Assembly (NCBI GenBank): GCA_963669155.1
Contig: OZ022597.1
Location: 6,353,630-6,417,629 of the forward strand
Length of the DNA: 64,000 nt
Origin: Arbacia lixula
Taxonomy: Eukaryota; Echinodermata; Echinoidea; Arbacioida; Arbaciidae
Direction of reading: 5' to 3'
Part shown: positions 61,296-64,000 of the stretch, piece by piece
Position numbering within the stretch: the first letter of the stretch is position 1
Layout: every line of letters begins with the position of its first letter
Notes under the pieces: generated by a model
What the model saw: the letters and a program-made list of their open reading frames with translations, nothing else
Databases searched by the model: none
What the model was told of the DNA's origin: nothing
Made by a program: the position numbers and the translations under genes

Positions 61296-64000
61296 GTATA
61301 GATATGAGCAGAGTAAATATTCTGTTTTATTTGTGCACAGAAAGCATTCAGGGTTTTTTCTTTGTTTTACATTTTACACTTTAGGAACCTGAATGAAAGA
61401 AGCACAATGTGCTTATAACACAAATTCAACAGAAATCTGAACAAGGTTGCTGCTGATACCCAGTACGGGTAATTACCGGTAATACTTTTTCTTATCCAAT
61501 TTGTTCATTCATTTTAGATTACTGATTTAAAACTGCCCTGAATGTAAAAAATAAAAAAAAGTCTCAACAAAGGTCCCTATTAATGACTATACAGGGGCTT
61601 TTTGGATAGGGGATAGGATAACATTGAAACAAAAATCTGTTTAAACCTTGAATCACGTACTTCTGGTAGCTGATCCTCTTCACAACAAATTTAATTCTTG
61701 TTCATGTGTGACAGATCAGATGATTCTAAATCTGCATCATCATCGTCATCATCTTCGCGATCAGAGTCAAAGACGGAGACACACACTACATCCTCCAGTC
61801 ACACACGTCCAACGACAGACCGTACCACATCAACGACATCGCATACCTCAACAAGTAGGACGCCCCCACTCTCCCCATGGGAGAAATGGCTGGTTGGGAA
61901 AGCAAAATTGGACCGCCAGAAATTGAATGCTAAGGTATTTTTAATCAACCAGGGCCCCGTAACATAAAGGTTTGCAATCAATCGCAAAATGGCAATTGCC
62001 AATCAACATCATTGTTCCATGCACTTTTTCTTCAAAAGACTGACCAGTAACCAATCAGAATTTGTCTTTTAAATTTGCGATTGATCGCAAACCTGTATGT
62101 TACGGTGCCCAGGTTATGTTATTGCACAGTTGTGTATCAGCACAGATGTCAGACAAAAAAATAGCCTTCTGCTCATTTGAACCACACGTATAAGAATTCC
62201 TCATGACCACCCATGTTGCATATAGGTTTTCAATTATTGTAACTTACCATCAATTGACCCTACAATGGCAAGAGCCAATGAGCTCTCATTATTGCACCTG
62301 TTGCCATGGTAGTTACCATTAATGGTAAGTCACAATAATTGAAAACCTCTATGCAATTTGGCCCAGGTTGGGGGTATGCAGCATCTCCTTGATTTTGCAG
62401 TAGACTCCCTGAAAATAGACTAACATCACTTCTCTTGATATTATCACATCACCCAATTTCTCTGATTATCAATTGATAATTTTCATTAGGTTATATGCAT
62501 TTGATAGACATCTCCCTGATTTCTGATGAAATTTCCCCAAATCTTCCTCTTCCTGATTGTTGAATTTCGATGTTGATAGCTCTGGTTGCCATGGTAGTTA
62601 CCATTGATAAGTTACAACAATTGAAAATTTATATGCAAGTGGCATTGGTTGGGGCTATGTATCATTACCAGTATCATTATTATTGCACATTGTAGGCAAA
62701 ACTGGAAAAGGAGAAGCAGGCGAAGGCGGCAGAGGAGAAGAAGATGAAAGCAGAGCGGGCCAAGCTGATTGAGGCCAAGGTTAGTCTCTGGGTGGAGGAG
62801 AGAACGGCCAAGGATGTGGCCTCAAGGCGGGCCGACCAGCGGATAGAGCGGACCAAGAAGGAGTTTCAGCTGGAAGAGAAACGCAGGGTGCAGCAGAAGG
62901 CAAAGGTATGGCTCTCCTATCAGTTATGACCAGGGGCGTGTTGCATCAAACTTAGCAGTGATGGTGACTTAGCAACAAATGGCAACTGCAATGGAAACCT
63001 TGAATTTGATGGGCTGTCGAGTGATGTAAATTCATAGCAGTTAGCATTAATGGTGAGTTTTATGCAAGAGTTGTAATTGATCTGAATAGATCAGAAGTCC
63101 AATCCTATACCTCTAATGGACATAATTATGATGCATTTCTGCACAAGTAACACACCCAAATCTCATAGAACTCCAGTTGCTCTAGCAAACAGAGGGTTTA
63201 AAAAAAATGTTATATCTCGTTTCTCTCTTTTGACAGGAAAACTACAAAGAGTGGAGTGAGAAGAAGAGAGAGGAGAAGAAGGCAGCGGAGAGACTGAAGA
63301 AAGAAGAGCAGAGAGCAAAGTTGGAGATGGAAGAGAGGAGGAAGGAAGAGGCGGAGGCGGCGTACCAGAAATGGCGTCAGGAAGCTAACAAGAGACCCCT
63401 GCCTCTCTCCAGCCCCTTTGGCTACCCCAAGGGCACCAGTAAAGGTACAGTTTCAGCACCTTCCAAATTATGAGGCATGTGATAGGGCAATTTGCTATTT
63501 AGTCTACCTTCCATTTGCTGTACAAGCACAATCTGATATTCAGGGATATGGGCAAGGGATAAGTGTTGGCACCTAGGTTAGGGTTCTGCATTAAGGTAAA
63601 CTTTAAGGAATCAAGTTTTGTAAGGTGGCTATTTGATTTTGAAGGATAGGCAAAATGGGCAAAAGATGTATTGGAGTAGACTAAATGGCCCCAAACTGTA
63701 TGGTACACAGAGTACCCATTTGATCTACTCATATTTCCTATGTGAGCATAAGCTGATATTAACAGCTTTCATTTAGGTTTGAGGATAAGGTTCAACATTT
63801 AGGTTTAGGATTATGCCTAGGGATTATTTGAGGGAAGGTTCAAGCCCATCTTAGTAGACAAATTGGGATTAGACCAAATGGGATTTCACTGAATGGCTAC
63901 TCAGATACTACACTGATACAACACCTTCCCATAATTTAATGTATACCGGTAGTTGCAACAGGTATACAAGGTGACTAACACTGCCACAAGTGACCTCAGA
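60985..64000 (+). CDS. CCDC34: CCDC34 orthologue, 5' part (runs off the window)
   Basis: Joined from exons 60985-61295, 61715-61934, 62696-62905 and 63237-63444, continuing beyond 64000. Phases agree at each join (2, 0, 0, then phase 1 out). The N-terminal part is polar and Ser-rich. SPWEKWLVGKAK matches the SPWEEWxxGK signature of CCDC34, and a highly charged coiled coil with repeated KEW/KW motifs follows. Vertebrate CCDC34 is linked to intraflagellar transport and sperm flagella. The ATG lies just after an AG (TTTCTTTCAG|ATGG), so an upstream noncoding exon is likely. Confidence 0.88.
61715..61934 (+). CDS. CCDC34: CCDC34 exon with SPWEKW motif
   Basis: Ser/Thr-rich stretch, then SRTPPLSPWEKWLVGKAKLD and RQKLNAK. 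The SPWEKWLVGK motif is the best marker of the family. Acceptor TGTGTGACAG, donor GTATTT, phase 0 out. Confidence 0.9.
61952..62112. repeat. Palindromic repeat with GCGATTGATCGCAAA arms
   Basis: AGGGCCCCGTAACATAAAGG, then TTTGCAATCAATCGCAAAAT on the left; TTGCGATTGATCGCAAACCT, then GTATGTTACGGTGCCCAGG on the right. It begins 18 bases after the exon donor at 61934. Confidence 0.75.
62211..62368. repeat. Family A variant with TTTTCAATTATTGTAACTTACC ends
   Basis: GGTTTTCAATTATTGTAACT at the left end, AGTCACAATAATTGAAAACC at the right end, with TGTTGCCATGGTAGTTACCA inside. A fragment of the same family lies at 62575-62640, and one near 29690-29760 after a phosphatase exon. Confidence 0.7.
62696..62905 (+). 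CDS. CCDC34: CCDC34 coiled-coil exon
   Basis: Encodes AKLEKEKQAKAAEEKKMKAE, then LIEAKVSLWVEERTAKD, then RIERTKKEFQLEEKRRVQQK. Lys/Glu/Ala-rich helix with a Trp at the spacing of the family's KEW repeats. 210 bases, phase 0 at both ends. Acceptor CACATTGTAG, donor GTATGG. Confidence 0.88.
62932..63070. repeat. Family A palindromic element, diverged copy
   Basis: GGGGCGTGTTGCATCAAACT to GAGTTTTATGCAAGAG, located 27 bases after the exon donor at 62905. Confidence 0.7.
63237..63444 (+). CDS. CCDC34: CCDC34 exon with KEWSEKK and YQKW repeats
   Basis: Encodes ENYKEWSEKKREEKKAAERL, then EEAEAAYQKWRQEANKRPLP and LSSPFGYPKGTSK. The E-x-Y-K-E-W and K-W repeats followed by a Pro-rich FGY segment are typical of the C-terminal half of CCDC34. 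Donor GTACAG, phase 1 out; the next exon is beyond the window. Confidence 0.9.
63445..64000 (+). other. CCDC34 intron, window end
   Basis: AT-rich, no further exon recognised before the window ends. Confidence 0.6.

Overview
This is eukaryotic genomic DNA. Genes are split into many exons by long AT-rich introns with GT..AG borders. Microsatellites are abundant, there are many short palindromic repeat families, one tRNA-derived SINE and one Penelope-like retroelement, and there is a 200-base assembly gap. The gene content (TMEM19, CCDC34 and a DUSP8/DUSP16-type phosphatase) is animal. The repeat style, such as palindromic elements reading 'TTGCATAAAACTTACCATT', resembles marine deuterostome genomes. 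I favour an echinoderm, probably a sea urchin or relative, but this is judged from recall of repeat style and not from any search.

Layout. 1-3000: purine-rich and trinucleotide satellites and unremarkable DNA. 3218-5321: a Penelope-like element on the minus strand with an open 603-codon reverse transcriptase/GIY-YIG reading frame. It lies between two identical 187-bp inverted terminal repeats, each carrying a minimal hammerhead ribozyme motif, and it has a 12-bp candidate target-site duplication. 6235-9983: a minus-strand multi-exon gene assembled here exon by exon. It encodes a signal peptide, a cysteine exon, duplicated Thr/Ser-rich exons, an EGF-like domain, a transmembrane helix and a cytoplasmic tail. 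10.1-21.7 kb: palindromic elements, microsatellites, the gap and a SINE, with no confident gene. 21794-38922: a plus-strand dual-specificity MAP-kinase phosphatase. It has the second half of the rhodanese domain, an internal alternative first exon at 27304, four more exons with the complete catalytic domain, a 636-codon terminal exon and a 3' UTR. 38.9-51.4 kb: intergenic repeats. 51413-58246: a complete six-exon TMEM19 orthologue on the minus strand. 60985-63444 and beyond the window: the 5' part of a CCDC34 orthologue on the plus strand, divergent from TMEM19.

The host genes do not form a pathway. The phosphatase should act on JNK/p38 kinases, TMEM19 is a multipass membrane protein of the DUF92 family, and CCDC34 is a coiled-coil protein linked to cilia and flagella.

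The most interesting points are these. (1) The Penelope-like element has hammerhead ribozymes in inverted orientation, and its ORF stop codon lies inside the ribozyme. (2) A minisatellite in the phosphatase intron repeats a pyrimidine-CAG|GTAAGG junction four times, the form expected of recursive splice sites. (3) An in-frame internal first exon would make a phosphatase without its rhodanese/kinase-docking half. (4) The mucin-like EGF transmembrane gene appears to be growing by tandem exon duplication. (5) The 5' end of one TMEM19 exon has been copied several times into the adjoining intron.
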